Source of the DNA: JAVMKJ01 sp031732875
GTDB taxonomy: Bacteria > Pseudomonadota > Gammaproteobacteria > Competibacterales > Competibacteraceae
Assembly: GCA_031732875.1 (NCBI GenBank)
Contig: JAVMKL010000158.1
Location: 1 to 25,669, forward strand
Length of the DNA stretch: 25,669 nucleotides
Reading direction: 5' to 3'
The notes below the pieces were generated by a model. The model had not been told where the DNA came from. It saw only the letters and a list, made by a program, of their open reading frames with translations, and searched no databases. The position numbers and the translations under genes are program-made. Below are positions 14,559 through 22,924 of the stretch, in pieces (the first letter of the stretch is position 1; each line of letters begins with the position of its first letter).

Positions 14559-15434
14559 ATGACGCAAGTACAGGCGCATGCGCCAGATCATTATTACGTG
14601 CCACATCAAAGTCACTGGCCGATCATTGCAACCGTCAGCCTGTTCACGCTGATGGTGGGTGGAGCCACGCTGTTGAACGGGGGCAGCAATACTCTACTGC
14701 TGGTTGGACTGGCGTTGATTCTGATCACCATGTTCGGCTGGTTCGGCACGGTGATCCGCGAAAGTGAGAAGGGTCTTTATAGCGACCAGATGGATCGCTC
14801 GTTCCGTTGGGGGATGGCTTGGTTTATCTTTTCCGAAGTGATGTTCTTCGCCGCGTTTTTCGGCGCGCTATTCTATGCTCGCAGCTACTCGGTCCCTTGG
14901 TTGGGTGGGGAAACCGGCCATGGAGAATTGACGCACGGTCTGCTTTGGTCCAAGTATGAGGCCACTTGGCCCACCAACGGTCCCGGCGATATCGGTGGCT
15001 TTTTCGCCCCGATGCGCGCTTGGGGTTTGCCCGCCATCAACACCCTGATCCTGCTCAGCAGCGGCGTGACCATCACGTGGGCGCACTGGGGGCTGATTCA
15101 GGAAAACCGTCCGCAATTATTGAAAGGTCTGGCGGCCACGGTGGCGCTGGGCGTGCTGTTCCTGACCTTGCAGGCCACCGAATACCACGAAGCTTACAAG
15201 GAACTGCACCTGACCCTGGGCAGCGGCATTTATGGGTCCACGTTCTTCATGCTGACCGGGTTCCACGGCCTGCATGTCACCATCGGCGCGATCATCCTGA
15301 CCGTGATTTTGCTGCGCAGTCTGGCCGGTCATTTTACCCCGCGACGCCATTTCGCCTTCGAGGCGGCGGCGTGGTACTGGCACTTCGTGGACGTGGTGTG
15401 GCTGGGACTGTTTATCTTCGTCTACTGGCTCTGA
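14559..15434 (+). CDS. coxC: Cytochrome c oxidase aa3 subunit III
   Basis: Seven-helix core subunit that stabilises subunit I and helps proton uptake; 291 residues. Family blocks include HYYVPHQSHWPI at the N-terminus, FRWGMAWFIFSEVMFFAAFFGALFY with the conserved FSEVMFF glutamate, INTLILLSSGVTITWAHWGL, the GFHGLHVTIG motif and the C-terminal AAWYWHFVDVVWLGLF. The start at 14559 has a GAAGGGGGA site; an in-frame TTG at 14502 gives 19 extra residues unlike the family and no site. It lies 53 bases after ctaG and converges on the DUF2909 gene. Confidence 0.98.
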   Translation: MTQVQAHAPDHYYVPHQSHWPIIATVSLFTLMVGGATLLNGGSNTLLLVGLALILITMFGWFGTVIRESEKGLYSDQMDRSFRWGMAWFIFSEVMFFAAFFGALFYARSYSVPWLGGETGHGELTHGLLWSKYEATWPTNGPGDIGGFFAPMRAWGLPAINTLILLSSGVTITWAHWGLIQENRPQLLKGLAATVALGVLFLTLQATEYHEAYKELHLTLGSGIYGSTFFMLTGFHGLHVTIGAIILTVILLRSLAGHFTPRRHFAFEAAAWYWHFVDVVWLGLFIFVYWL

Positions 15435-15467
15435 GCGCTGCTGGTCCGGTTTTCATGGGCCATGCGG

Positions 15468-15671
15468 CTATAGGCCGTGCGGCGCGATCAAACCGGTGGC
15501 GTAGGCCAGCATCAGCAGGACGAAGAGAACCACCGACAAGGCGATGCGCAGCGTCAGCGCCTTGACGGTGCGGGGATTGCGACCCTGATCGTGGATCAAA
15601 AAGAACAGCCCGGATCCCAGACTGGCGAGAATGAGCAGCAGCATGAGGACGACGACGATCTTGATCAGCAT
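15468..15671 (-). CDS. DUF2909-type twin-membrane-helix protein
   Basis: A 67-residue protein with two hydrophobic helices (about 2-25 and 41-62) joined by a polar loop containing HDQGRNPRTVKALTLRI. This matches DUF2909 proteins, which sit at this place in Pseudomonas-type aa3 clusters; function unknown. It is on the minus strand between coxC and SURF1, so it needs its own promoter in the 73 bases shared with SURF1. A GGAA site lies upstream of the ATG. Longer upstream in-frame starts run into the SURF1 region and are not supported. Confidence 0.87.
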   Translation of the reverse strand: MLIKIVVVLMLLLILASLGSGLFFLIHDQGRNPRTVKALTLRIALSVVLFVLLMLAYATGLIAPHGL

Positions 15672-15744
15672 GAATAAATTCCGGCGGGGTAGGGTTACCG
15701 CCGCGAGTATACTCGAACCCAAGGCTGGATGAATTGGATTCCAG

Positions 15745-16497
15745 GTGAGAGGGGTGGTGCAAATCCGGCTGGGTAATTGGGTCTTGCGGCCCGGCCGGGC
15801 ATCCACCGTCGCTACCCTGCTCGTCATGCCCCTGTTGCTGGCGCTCGGCTTCTGGCAACTGGATCGGGCCCGGCAGAAAGCCGAACTTCAGGTGGCGTTC
15901 ACCGAACAACTGCGACAGCCTCCGGTATCGCTTGCCGAGGTGAATCCCAGCGATCCCGCGAGCCGTTATCGTCGGGTGATTGCTGCTGGTCGATATGACG
16001 GCGAACACCAGTTACTGCTCGACAATCAGATCCGGGACGGTCAGCCGGGCTATCATGTCCTGACACCGTTGCGGCTTGCCGATGGTTCGGCGATACTAAT
16101 CAATCGGGGCTGGCTGCCGATTGGAGCGTCGCGACGGGAATTACCGGACGTCTCCGTGACTGCCGAACCGGTAAGCGTGCATGGCTGGCTGGCGCAGCCG
16201 GCCAGTCCGGGCTTGCGGTTGGGCGATGCCGCCGGCGAAGATTTGAAGTGGCCGCGCGTCGTTCCCCACGTTGATTACCAACGGCTGGCCATCTTGCTGG
16301 GTTATCCCTTGCAGCCGGCGCTGATCCTGTCGGAGTCGGGAACGTCTGCTGGTTACTGGCGCGACTGGCAACCCCGATTCGGCGGCTACGGGCCGGAACG
16401 CCATCGAGGCTATGCCGTGCAATGGTTTGCCTTGGCGGCGGCGCTGTCGATCCTGTACCTTGCGGCCAATACTCGCCGGCAACCACATTCTGAATGA
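15745..16497 (+). CDS. SURF1-family heme A insertion factor
   Basis: SURF1 (Shy1) family, helps place heme a in CoxA; about 250 residues. The N-terminal helix at about 20-38 ends in the family motif LGFWQLDRARQK. A periplasmic loop follows with YRRVIAAGRYD, the LLLDNQIRDGQPGYHVLTPL block and ILINRGWLP, and a second helix (about 224-242) starts after RHRGYAVQWFALA. The GTG at 15745 is the best start I see, but its ribosome binding site is poor and GTG codons at 15754 and 15757 are alternatives. It is divergent from the DUF2909 gene and followed 7 bases later by the SCO-like gene. Confidence 0.94.
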   Translation: MRGVVQIRLGNWVLRPGRASTVATLLVMPLLLALGFWQLDRARQKAELQVAFTEQLRQPPVSLAEVNPSDPASRYRRVIAAGRYDGEHQLLLDNQIRDGQPGYHVLTPLRLADGSAILINRGWLPIGASRRELPDVSVTAEPVSVHGWLAQPASPGLRLGDAAGEDLKWPRVVPHVDYQRLAILLGYPLQPALILSESGTSAGYWRDWQPRFGGYGPERHRGYAVQWFALAAALSILYLAANTRRQPHSE

Positions 16498-16504
16498 TTT
16501 TGTG

Positions 16505-17131
16505 ATGAGCATTCATTCGCTTTCGATCGATTCCTCCGCGATTCCTCCCCCCTGGCGGCAGCGGCTGTTCCTGTTGTTCGTGATAGCCTGCTTTGTCGTG
16601 CCGCTTGCGGCGGCTTGGCTGCTGGTTGGCCACTGGCGGCCGGAAGGTTCCGTCCAGCACGGGGAACTGTTGAATCCAGCCCGGCCGCTCCCGGATTTGC
16701 GCTTCGACTCGGCCGACGGACACCCTTCGGATAGGGCGGGATTGCGGGGACGCTGGGTGTTGGTGTACGTCGGTTCGGCTGCAGAGTGTGATGCGCGCTG
16801 TCGCACCGGCCTGTACGACATGCGGCAAATACGGCTGGCGCTGGGCAAGGATATGGAACGGATCAAGACCGTGCTGCTGCTCGACCAAGCGCCGGAGGCT
16901 GGCTTGCGCCAGTGGCTAACCTCCGAACACGCCGCCATGACGGTTGGGGTGGCCGATCCCTCGACCCGCGATGCCCTGCTCGAGGCATTCACACGGCCGG
17001 GGCGAGCCGGTGAGTGGATTTATCTGCTGGATCCGCTCGGCAATCTGCTGATGCGCTACCCGATCGACGTCGAACCGCGCGGATTGCTCAAGGACCTCCA
17101 GCGGTTGTTGCAGTGGTCGAAAATCGGATGA
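16505..17131 (+). CDS. SCO-like thioredoxin-fold oxidase assembly protein
   Basis: A 208-residue protein with one membrane helix at about 21-42 and a periplasmic domain that looks like the SCO/thioredoxin fold. Strand RWVLVYVG leads into a CxxxC pair (C95, C99), and the WIYLLDPLGNLLMRYP segment resembles the late strand of SCO proteins. The copper histidine expected just before YLLDP is missing (GRAGEW instead), and the proline after the second cysteine is absent. It may act as a thiol reductase for CuA or as a structural factor, which is inference. It sits between SURF1 and ctaA, the position of an uncharacterised gene in Pseudomonas clusters, and its stop overlaps the ctaA start (ATGA). Confidence 0.8.
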   Translation: MSIHSLSIDSSAIPPPWRQRLFLLFVIACFVVPLAAAWLLVGHWRPEGSVQHGELLNPARPLPDLRFDSADGHPSDRAGLRGRWVLVYVGSAAECDARCRTGLYDMRQIRLALGKDMERIKTVLLLDQAPEAGLRQWLTSEHAAMTVGVADPSTRDALLEAFTRPGRAGEWIYLLDPLGNLLMRYPIDVEPRGLLKDLQRLLQWSKIG

Positions 17132-18147
17132 GCGGCGCGCGCGGGACCCTGTTTCACGGACTGGCCTGGGCGGCGCTGGTTCTGACCTTCCTGGTGGTGA
17201 TTTTGGGTGCCTATGTACGGCTTTCGGACGCCGGACTGGGCTGTCCGGACTGGCCCGGTTGCTATGGTCGGCCGGATGTCCCCGACGAGGCCCACCAGAT
17301 CGCCGAAGCCAACGCGGCTTACCCCCACCGTCCGGTCGAGCCAGCCAAGGCCTGGAAGGAAATGGTTCACCGTTATTTCGCCGGAACTCTGGGGCTGTCG
17401 ATTCTGGCGCTGGCGGCACTGGCCTGGCGGCGGCGAGGCGAACCCGGCCAACCGCTGGGCTTGCCGCTGGCGTTGCTCGGGTTGATCGTGTTCCAGGCTT
17501 TGCTGGGGATGTGGACCGTGACCTGGCAACTGAAGCCGGTGGTGGTCATGGCCCATCTGCTGGGGGGATTGACGACGCTGGGTTTGCTAACCTGGCTGGT
17601 GCTGCGCCAAGGTCGGTATGGCGCCGATTCCGCAGCGGCCGGCGATGGGGCGGCGCTGCGGGGTTTTGCCCTGCTGGGGTTGGTGCTGCTGGTGGGTCAA
17701 ATCGCGCTGGGTGGCTGGACCAGCGCTAATTATGCCGCCTTGGCCTGTCCCGATTTTCCAACCTGCCAGGCCCGCTGGTGGCCGCCGATGGATTTTGGGG
17801 AAGCATTCACGTTGTGGCGTGGGCTCGGTGTTTCCTACGAAGGTGGCGTGCTGGCCAACGACGCCCGGGTGACGATTCACATGATGCACCGATTGGGTGC
17901 CCTGACGGTGTTTTTCTACCTGGGTTGGCTGAGTTGGCGCTTGCTGGCGAGCAGCCAAAACCGTGGCGTGCGACTCGTCGGATGGGCCATGGTTGTTTTG
18001 CTGGTCGGCCAGCTTGCCTTGGGCATCGCGAATGTCGTTTTGCATTTGCCGCTGCCGGTGGCGGTCGCCCACAACGCCGGCGCGGCGTTGCTGTTGCTGG
18101 CTTTGGTGGCGCTTAACCACCTGCTTCGACCGAAGCCCGCCGCATGA
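17128..18147 (+). CDS. ctaA: Heme A synthase CtaA (Cox15)
   Basis: Oxidises heme O to heme A in the inner membrane; 339 residues, about eight helices in two four-helix halves. The family motif RLSDAGLGCPDWPGC carries C39 and C45, and the second half repeats a pair in ALACPDFPTC (C207, C213). Candidate heme ligands are H81 (EMVHRY), H143, H251 or H254 (IHMMHR) and H315 (AHNAGA). The start at 17128 overlaps the previous stop; a longer frame from 17014 only re-reads the upstream gene. The stop overlaps ctaB (ATGA). The next gene makes its substrate, heme O. Confidence 0.97.
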   Translation: MSGARGTLFHGLAWAALVLTFLVVILGAYVRLSDAGLGCPDWPGCYGRPDVPDEAHQIAEANAAYPHRPVEPAKAWKEMVHRYFAGTLGLSILALAALAWRRRGEPGQPLGLPLALLGLIVFQALLGMWTVTWQLKPVVVMAHLLGGLTTLGLLTWLVLRQGRYGADSAAAGDGAALRGFALLGLVLLVGQIALGGWTSANYAALACPDFPTCQARWWPPMDFGEAFTLWRGLGVSYEGGVLANDARVTIHMMHRLGALTVFFYLGWLSWRLLASSQNRGVRLVGWAMVVLLVGQLALGIANVVLHLPLPVAVAHNAGAALLLLALVALNHLLRPKPAA

Positions 18148-19061
18148 TGACCGCCGCCTTCCAAACCCTGCGCGCCAGTCTCCGCCGCCATGGCCGGGAT
18201 TATCTGGAATTGACCAAACCCCGCGTGGTGGCGCTGATCACCTTCACCGCCATGGTCGGCATGCTGCTGGCGACGCCGGGGATGGTCCCTTGGGAGATTC
18301 TGCTGTTCGGTTCGCTGGGCATCGCGCTGATGGCCGGTTCGGCCGCCGCCATCAACCATCTCGTCGATCGGCGGGCCGACGCCCTGATGGCCCGCACCCG
18401 CCACCGTCCGCTGCCGAGCGGCCACCTGGAATCCTGGCAGGTATTGGGCTTTGCCGCGATCATCGGGGCACTTGGCCTCGGTCTGCTGCTGGTCTTCACC
18501 AACCCGCTGACCGCAGTGCTGACCTTCGCCTCGCTGATCGGCTACGCGGTAATCTACACGCTGTTTCTCAAGCGGGCCACGCCGCAGAACATCGTCATCG
18601 GCGGCGCGGCTGGCGCGGCGCCGCCCTTGCTCGGCTGGACGGCGGTCACCGGCCAGGTGGACTCCGGGGCGCTGCTGCTGTTCCTGATCATCTATGTCTG
18701 GACTCCACCGCACTTTTGGGCGTTGGCGATCCACCGTCGCCACGATTACGCCAACGCCGACATCCCCATGCTGCCCGTCACCCACGGCGCCGCTTTCACC
18801 CGGCTGCACATTCTGCTGTACACCATCCTCCTGTTTCTGATCACCCTGTTGCCGTTCCTGACCGGCATGAGCGGCTGGATTTATCTGGCCGGCGCCGTCG
18901 TGCTGGGCCTGCGTTTCCTGAGTTTCGCCACGCGCTTGTATGCGACCGGCGACGACCGCCTCGCCATGCCAACCTTCGGATTTTCCATCGTCTATCTGTT
19001 TGGCCTGTTCGCCGCGCTGATGCTCGATCATTATGCGCTGCGCCTGTTTGATCGGCTCTGA
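18144..19061 (+). CDS. ctaB: Heme O synthase (protoheme IX farnesyltransferase)
   Basis: Adds a farnesyl group to heme B to form heme O, the precursor of heme A; 305 residues, about nine helices, UbiA superfamily. The first Asp-rich motif is INHLVDRRADALMARTRHRPL (N71, D75, D79), and the second is in the PPHFWALAIHRRHDYANADIPMLP block. N-terminal LTKPRVVALI is typical. Overlap with ctaA by ATGA supports coupled synthesis of the two heme enzymes. Also named cyoE in bo3 systems; here the aa3 context favours ctaB. A repeated T-rich segment begins right at its stop codon. Confidence 0.98.
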   Translation: MMTAAFQTLRASLRRHGRDYLELTKPRVVALITFTAMVGMLLATPGMVPWEILLFGSLGIALMAGSAAAINHLVDRRADALMARTRHRPLPSGHLESWQVLGFAAIIGALGLGLLLVFTNPLTAVLTFASLIGYAVIYTLFLKRATPQNIVIGGAAGAAPPLLGWTAVTGQVDSGALLLFLIIYVWTPPHFWALAIHRRHDYANADIPMLPVTHGAAFTRLHILLYTILLFLITLLPFLTGMSGWIYLAGAVVLGLRFLSFATRLYATGDDRLAMPTFGFSIVYLFGLFAALMLDHYALRLFDRL

Positions 19062-19174
19062 CGAGGACTGTTTTTTCAGGCGCTTGGGGGAAAGCTCCAA
19101 GGGGCCCGGACGCCCCGGCCGTCGGCGCCGGCAAGCTGACGAGGAGTTTTTTCAAACGCTTGGGGAAAATTTCC
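19059..19174 (+). repeat. Imperfect direct repeat pair after ctaB
   Basis: A segment at 19059-19098, starting in the ctaB stop codon, recurs at 19137-19174 with about eight in ten positions matching. Both copies share TGACGAGGA, a run of six T, CGCTTGGGG and a closing TCC. The 38 bases between are very GC-rich (GGGGC and GCCCC pair). Neither copy is coding. Origin unknown. Confidence 0.75.
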
Positions 19175-19210
19175 TCTGGATTTCCATTTTGCAATATTAG
19201 CCAGCGCTGA

Positions 19211-19240
19211 TTGAGAAAACCCGGCAGATATTAGTAGAAT
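19211..19240 (+). promoter_or_regulatory. Predicted ccoN promoter
   Basis: TTGAGA at 19211-19216, an 18-base spacer and TAGAAT at 19235-19240, each box one mismatch from the sigma-70 consensus. The leader would be about 110 bases and contains an inverted repeat ATTTTCC / GGAAAAT at 19269-19300. I found no TTGAT-N4-ATCAA site for FNR/ANR in this gap. Confidence 0.5.
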
Positions 19241-19358
19241 AGACCGTCGTCCAGACCCACCCAGCCGCATTTTCCAGCCTGGTTTTCAATGTCGGAAAAT
19301 ACGTGCGAAAACAAGCAATAAACATTATAGCCCCATGGCTTGCTAAGGAGACTTGGAT

Positions 19359-20807
19359 ATGGCCCAAAGCTCAGCGTTGCCAGCCGAGCAGTACAATTAC
19401 GACATCGTCCGCAGGTTCATGATCGTTGCCATGGTTTATGGCGTGATCGGCATGTCGGTCGGCCTCTACATCGCCTGCGAATTGGCGTGGCCGTTCCTCA
19501 ACTTCGATATACCCGCCATCACGTTCGGGCGCCTGCGTCCCGTTCATACCAGTCTGGTGATCTTCGGTTTCGGCGGCAGTGCCCTGTTCGCCACATCCTA
19601 CTACATCGTGCAGCGTACCTGCCAGGCGCGGCTGGCTTTTCCCTGGCTGGCCGAGTTCACCTTCTGGGGCTGGACCGGTGGTGTGGCGCTGGGCGTGATC
19701 ACTTATATGGCCGGTTTTTCCCAAGGCAAGGAGTACGCCGAGTTCGAATGGCCGCTGGATATCGCTATCACCGTGGTGTGGGTTTGCTATATCCTGATTT
19801 ACGTCGAGACCATCCGCCGACGCAGTCAACCCCACATCTACGTCGCCAACTGGTTCTTCCTGGCCTTCCTGCTGGCCGTCGCTCTGTTGCATATCTTCAA
19901 CAACCTAGTGGTGCCGGTCAACCTGGTCAAGTCCTACAGCCTGTTCGCCGGCGTGCAGGATGCCATGACCCAGTGGTGGTATGGCCACAACGCGGTGGGC
20001 TTCTTCCTGACCGCCGCCTTCCTCGGCATGATGTATTACTTCGTCCCCAAGCAGGCCGGCCGGCCGGTCTACTCCTATCGACTGTCCATCATCCATTTCT
20101 GGGCGTTGATCTTCCTTTATATGTGGGCCGGCGGTCATCACCTGCACTGGACCGCGTTGCCGGACTGGGTCTCGACCCTGTCTGCCACCTTCTCCGTGCT
20201 GCTGCTGATGCCCTCCTGGGGCGGCATGATCAACGGCATCATGACCCTGTCCGGCGCCTGGGACAAACTGCGTTCCGACCCGATCATGCTGTTCCTGATC
20301 ACCTCGCTGTCGTTCTATGGCATGTCCACCTTCGAGGGTCCGTTGATGTCGCTGAAGAGCGTCAACGCCCTGTCGCACTATACCGACTGGACCATCGGTC
20401 ACGTGCACTCCGGCGCGCTGGGCTGGGTGGCGCTGGTAAGCTTCGGTTCCTTCTACCACCTGATTCCGCGACTGTACGAGACCCGGATGTACAGCCAGAC
20501 CTTGATTTACGTCCACTTCTGGCTCGCCACCATCGGCATCGTGCTGTACATCACCTCATTGTGGATCGCCGGCATCGGTCAGGGATTGATGCTGCGCAGC
20601 TTCGACGATTACGGCAATCTGGCCTACACCTTCATCGAGACCGTCGAGTTCATGCACACCCCATACGTCTGGCGCGCGCTGGGCGGTGCCTTCTTCGTCG
20701 CGGGCACCTTGGTGATGGTGTACAACATGGTGATGACCCTGCGGGCGTCCCGTCGCGAACAGGCAGCCTTGGAAGCCAAGCTGGCGGCCAAACTGGCAAA
20801 GGCCTAA
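19359..20807 (+). CDS. ccoN: cbb3-type cytochrome c oxidase subunit I
   Basis: Catalytic subunit of the high-affinity cbb3 oxidase; 482 residues, twelve helices. Heme b ligands are H63 and H350, heme b3 ligand H348, and CuB ligands H210, H260 and H261. The cbb3-specific tyrosine Y254 sits in FLYMWAGGHHLHW, on a different helix from the aa3 tyrosine, which settles the type. E326 in STFEGP is also conserved. An AAGGAG site lies 8 bases before the ATG at 19359; a TTG at 19353 is too close to it. It is the first gene of ccoNOQP, with its own promoter. Confidence 0.99.
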   Translation: MAQSSALPAEQYNYDIVRRFMIVAMVYGVIGMSVGLYIACELAWPFLNFDIPAITFGRLRPVHTSLVIFGFGGSALFATSYYIVQRTCQARLAFPWLAEFTFWGWTGGVALGVITYMAGFSQGKEYAEFEWPLDIAITVVWVCYILIYVETIRRRSQPHIYVANWFFLAFLLAVALLHIFNNLVVPVNLVKSYSLFAGVQDAMTQWWYGHNAVGFFLTAAFLGMMYYFVPKQAGRPVYSYRLSIIHFWALIFLYMWAGGHHLHWTALPDWVSTLSATFSVLLLMPSWGGMINGIMTLSGAWDKLRSDPIMLFLITSLSFYGMSTFEGPLMSLKSVNALSHYTDWTIGHVHSGALGWVALVSFGSFYHLIPRLYETRMYSQTLIYVHFWLATIGIVLYITSLWIAGIGQGLMLRSFDDYGNLAYTFIETVEFMHTPYVWRALGGAFFVAGTLVMVYNMVMTLRASRREQAALEAKLAAKLAKA

Positions 20808-20836
20808 GCAGGCGCTTTTCCGGAGATTAAACAACC

Positions 20837-21574
20837 ATGCGACACGAACAAATCGAAACTAACTCCGCTCTCATGCTCGTGCTGATCCTGGTCGTGATCA
20901 GCATCGGGGGCTTGGTGGAAATCGTCCCACTGTTCTACATCAACGAGACGGTCGAGGATGTGAAGGGCGCGGTGCGGCCCTATACCCCGCTGGAATTGCG
21001 GGGCCGCGACATCTACATCCGCGAGGGTTGCTATCTGTGCCATTCGCAGATGATCCGGCCGTTCCGCGACGAGTGGTTGCGCTACGGCCACTATTCGCTG
21101 GCGGCGGAGTCGCAGTACGACCATCCTTTCCAATGGGGGTCCAAGCGCACCGGCCCCGATCTGGCGCGGGTGGGCGGCAAGTACTCCAACCAATGGCACG
21201 TGCAGCACTTGAAGGCGCCGCGCTCGGTGGTGCCGCAGTCCATCATGCCGAATTATCCTTGGCTGCTGGAAAATGATCTGGATTACTCGGATGTGGCCGA
21301 TCGGATGCGTGCCTTGCGGTTTACTGGGGTGCCGTATTCTCTGACCCAGGCGGAGTATGACGCCAACGTCAAGAAGTTTGGGCCGGTCGTCGCCGATCAG
21401 TTCGACATCAGCAAGGCGCAGGACAGCGTGCTCAAGCAGGCGCGCGAGAAGAACTTTGACGGCATCCCCGGCCGGATCTCGGAAATGGAAGCTCTGGTCG
21501 CGTACTTGCAGGTGCTCGGCACCATGGTGGATTTCACCCAGTACGACGAAGGCTTTTTCACCACGTTCCGTTAA
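20837..21574 (+). CDS. ccoO: cbb3 oxidase subunit II, monoheme cytochrome c
   Basis: Membrane-anchored cytochrome c that passes electrons to CcoN; 245 residues. One N-terminal helix at about 11-33 is followed by PLFYIN and the family block YTPLELRGRDIYIREGCYLCHSQMIRPF, with the heme motif C65, C68, H69. The WGSKRTGPDLARVGGKYSNQWH segment and the axial-ligand region SIMPNYPWL are intact. It starts 29 bases after ccoN. A hairpin follows the stop and covers the ccoQ ribosome binding site. Confidence 0.98.
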   Translation: MRHEQIETNSALMLVLILVVISIGGLVEIVPLFYINETVEDVKGAVRPYTPLELRGRDIYIREGCYLCHSQMIRPFRDEWLRYGHYSLAAESQYDHPFQWGSKRTGPDLARVGGKYSNQWHVQHLKAPRSVVPQSIMPNYPWLLENDLDYSDVADRMRALRFTGVPYSLTQAEYDANVKKFGPVVADQFDISKAQDSVLKQAREKNFDGIPGRISEMEALVAYLQVLGTMVDFTQYDEGFFTTFR

Positions 21575-21587
21575 TAACCTGAACTGT

Positions 21588-21609
21588 GTCTCCTCCTGTT
21601 GGGGGAGAC
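21588..21609 (+). promoter_or_regulatory. Hairpin covering the ccoQ ribosome binding site
   Basis: GTCTCCTCC at 21588-21596 pairs with GGGGGAGAC at 21601-21609 (nine pairs, one G-T) around a TGTT loop. The 3' arm is the GGGGGAG Shine-Dalgarno sequence for the ATG at 21613. The hairpin could limit ccoQ translation until ribosomes finishing ccoO open it. Confidence 0.6.
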
Positions 21610-21612
21610 TGA

Positions 21613-21813
21613 ATGGAGCCCTGTTCGATGTTCGACTGGCTGCTGTGGTTCACCCATATGGAAAACTCTAAGCCATTGGCGTTGATACTGTTTTTTGGAG
21701 CCTTTTGCGGCATCCTGATTTACGTGTTCACCGGGAAGCGACGCGCCAAGCGACTTGAATCCTACAAGTACATTCCATTCGACGACGACCCGCCGCAGTC
21801 CAATCCTTCATAA
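21613..21813 (+). CDS. ccoQ: cbb3 oxidase subunit CcoQ
   Basis: Small single-helix subunit that stabilises the cbb3 complex; 66 residues. The helix is at about 22-41 and is followed by a basic stretch GKRRAKRLESYKYIPFDDD, typical of the family. Two starts are possible: the ATG at 21613, with GGGGGAG 5 bases away but buried in a hairpin, and the ATG at 21628, with GGAG 9 bases away and a product beginning MFDWLLW. I list the longer form, but the 61-residue form is about equally likely. It lies between ccoO and ccoP, as usual. Confidence 0.9.
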   Translation: MEPCSMFDWLLWFTHMENSKPLALILFFGAFCGILIYVFTGKRRAKRLESYKYIPFDDDPPQSNPS

Positions 21814-21850
21814 GCCGGGCATCATTCCCAATCCCGCAAGGTGATGGAAA

Positions 21851-22807
21851 ATGAGTGACAATACACTGAGTAAACAACAACAACCTGGTGCGGTTCAGAC
21901 TACCGGCCATGCCTGGGACGGCGATCTTCAGGAGTACAACAATCCACTGCCGCGCTGGTGGCTGTGGTGTTTCTACGGAACCGTGGTGTTCTCGGTTCTG
22001 TACTGGTTCCTGTATCCTTCCTGGCCGGTCGGCAATACCTGGCTCAAGGGCCTCAAGGTGGTCGATTACGTCACCATCGACAAGGCCACCGGCAAGGAAC
22101 AGGAGAAGGAATTTCGCTGGAACACTCGTTCCCTCCTGCTGGAAGATCTGGGCGACGCTGCCAGCAACAAGCAGCGCAAGGACATGCTGGCCAAGGTCCA
22201 GGCGGCCAGTTACGATCAGATCGTCAAGGATCCCAAGATGCTGGAATTCGTGCGATCGGTCGGCAAGGGTCTGTTCGGCGACAACTGCGCCGCGTGTCAT
22301 GGCCGCGGCGGCCAGGGTGTCGTGGGTATGTATCCGAACTTGACCGACGACGATTGGCTCTGGGGAGGGAGCATGGACCAGATCCATGGAACTCTGGTGC
22401 AGGGCCGCAACGGCTTCATGCCCGCTTTCGGTCAGGTGCTCAAGCCGGATCAGTTGAGCGATGTGGCCGAATATGTATTGACCCTCTCGGGCGAAGCCAA
22501 ACCGGGCGAGGCGTCCGAGCGCGGCAAGGCGATCTTCCAGGGTCAGGTGGGTGGCTGTTACTACTGCCACGGTGTCGACGGCAAGGGCATCCAATCGCAG
22601 GGCGCAGCCAATCTGACCGACAAGATTTGGGCGATCGTCGATGTGCCGGCTTTGAAGACCCTGCAGGAGAAAAAAGCGGCCGTTGCGGACTTTGTCGCCA
22701 AGGGCGTGAACAACACCCGGGTGATGCCGGCCTGGAAGGATCGCCTGTCGCCGACCGATGTCAAGTTGCTGGCGGTTTACGTCCATCAGTTGGGTGGCGC
22801 CAAGTAA
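21851..22807 (+). CDS. ccoP: cbb3 oxidase subunit III, diheme cytochrome c
   Basis: Takes electrons from soluble cytochrome c for the cbb3 oxidase; 318 residues. The N-terminal family block GHAWDGDLQEYNNPLPRWW leads into one membrane helix at about 37-55. Two cytochrome c domains follow, with heme motifs CAACH at 146-150 and CYYCH at 236-240. Methionine ligands are likely in NGFMPAFG (M190) and in the VMPAW turn near the C-terminus. The length is normal. It is the last structural gene of ccoNOQP and is followed by hairpins. Confidence 0.99.
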   Translation: MSDNTLSKQQQPGAVQTTGHAWDGDLQEYNNPLPRWWLWCFYGTVVFSVLYWFLYPSWPVGNTWLKGLKVVDYVTIDKATGKEQEKEFRWNTRSLLLEDLGDAASNKQRKDMLAKVQAASYDQIVKDPKMLEFVRSVGKGLFGDNCAACHGRGGQGVVGMYPNLTDDDWLWGGSMDQIHGTLVQGRNGFMPAFGQVLKPDQLSDVAEYVLTLSGEAKPGEASERGKAIFQGQVGGCYYCHGVDGKGIQSQGAANLTDKIWAIVDVPALKTLQEKKAAVADFVAKGVNNTRVMPAWKDRLSPTDVKLLAVYVHQLGGAK

Positions 22808-22846
22808 GCGAACTCATTATTGGTCGAACCCGCCAATCCTCAGCAC

Positions 22847-22868
22847 TCACCCCCCGACCGGGGGGTGA
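22847..22868 (+). terminator. Hairpin after ccoP
   Basis: A perfect 9-bp stem, TCACCCCCC and GGGGGGTGA, with a GACC loop, 39 bases after the ccoP stop. The T run is poor (GCGTTT), so it may be a terminator or an mRNA 3'-end protector for ccoNOQP. Confidence 0.55.
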
Positions 22869-22924
22869 AGCGTTTATGCCGATCCGATCCATTTTATAAA
22901 TGAATCCCCGACCCCCTTCACCCT

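Noticed and set aside
19340..20830. 496-codon plus-strand frame overlapping ccoN
   Set aside because: An Arg-rich out-of-frame translation of ccoN, which carries all catalytic residues in the correct frame.
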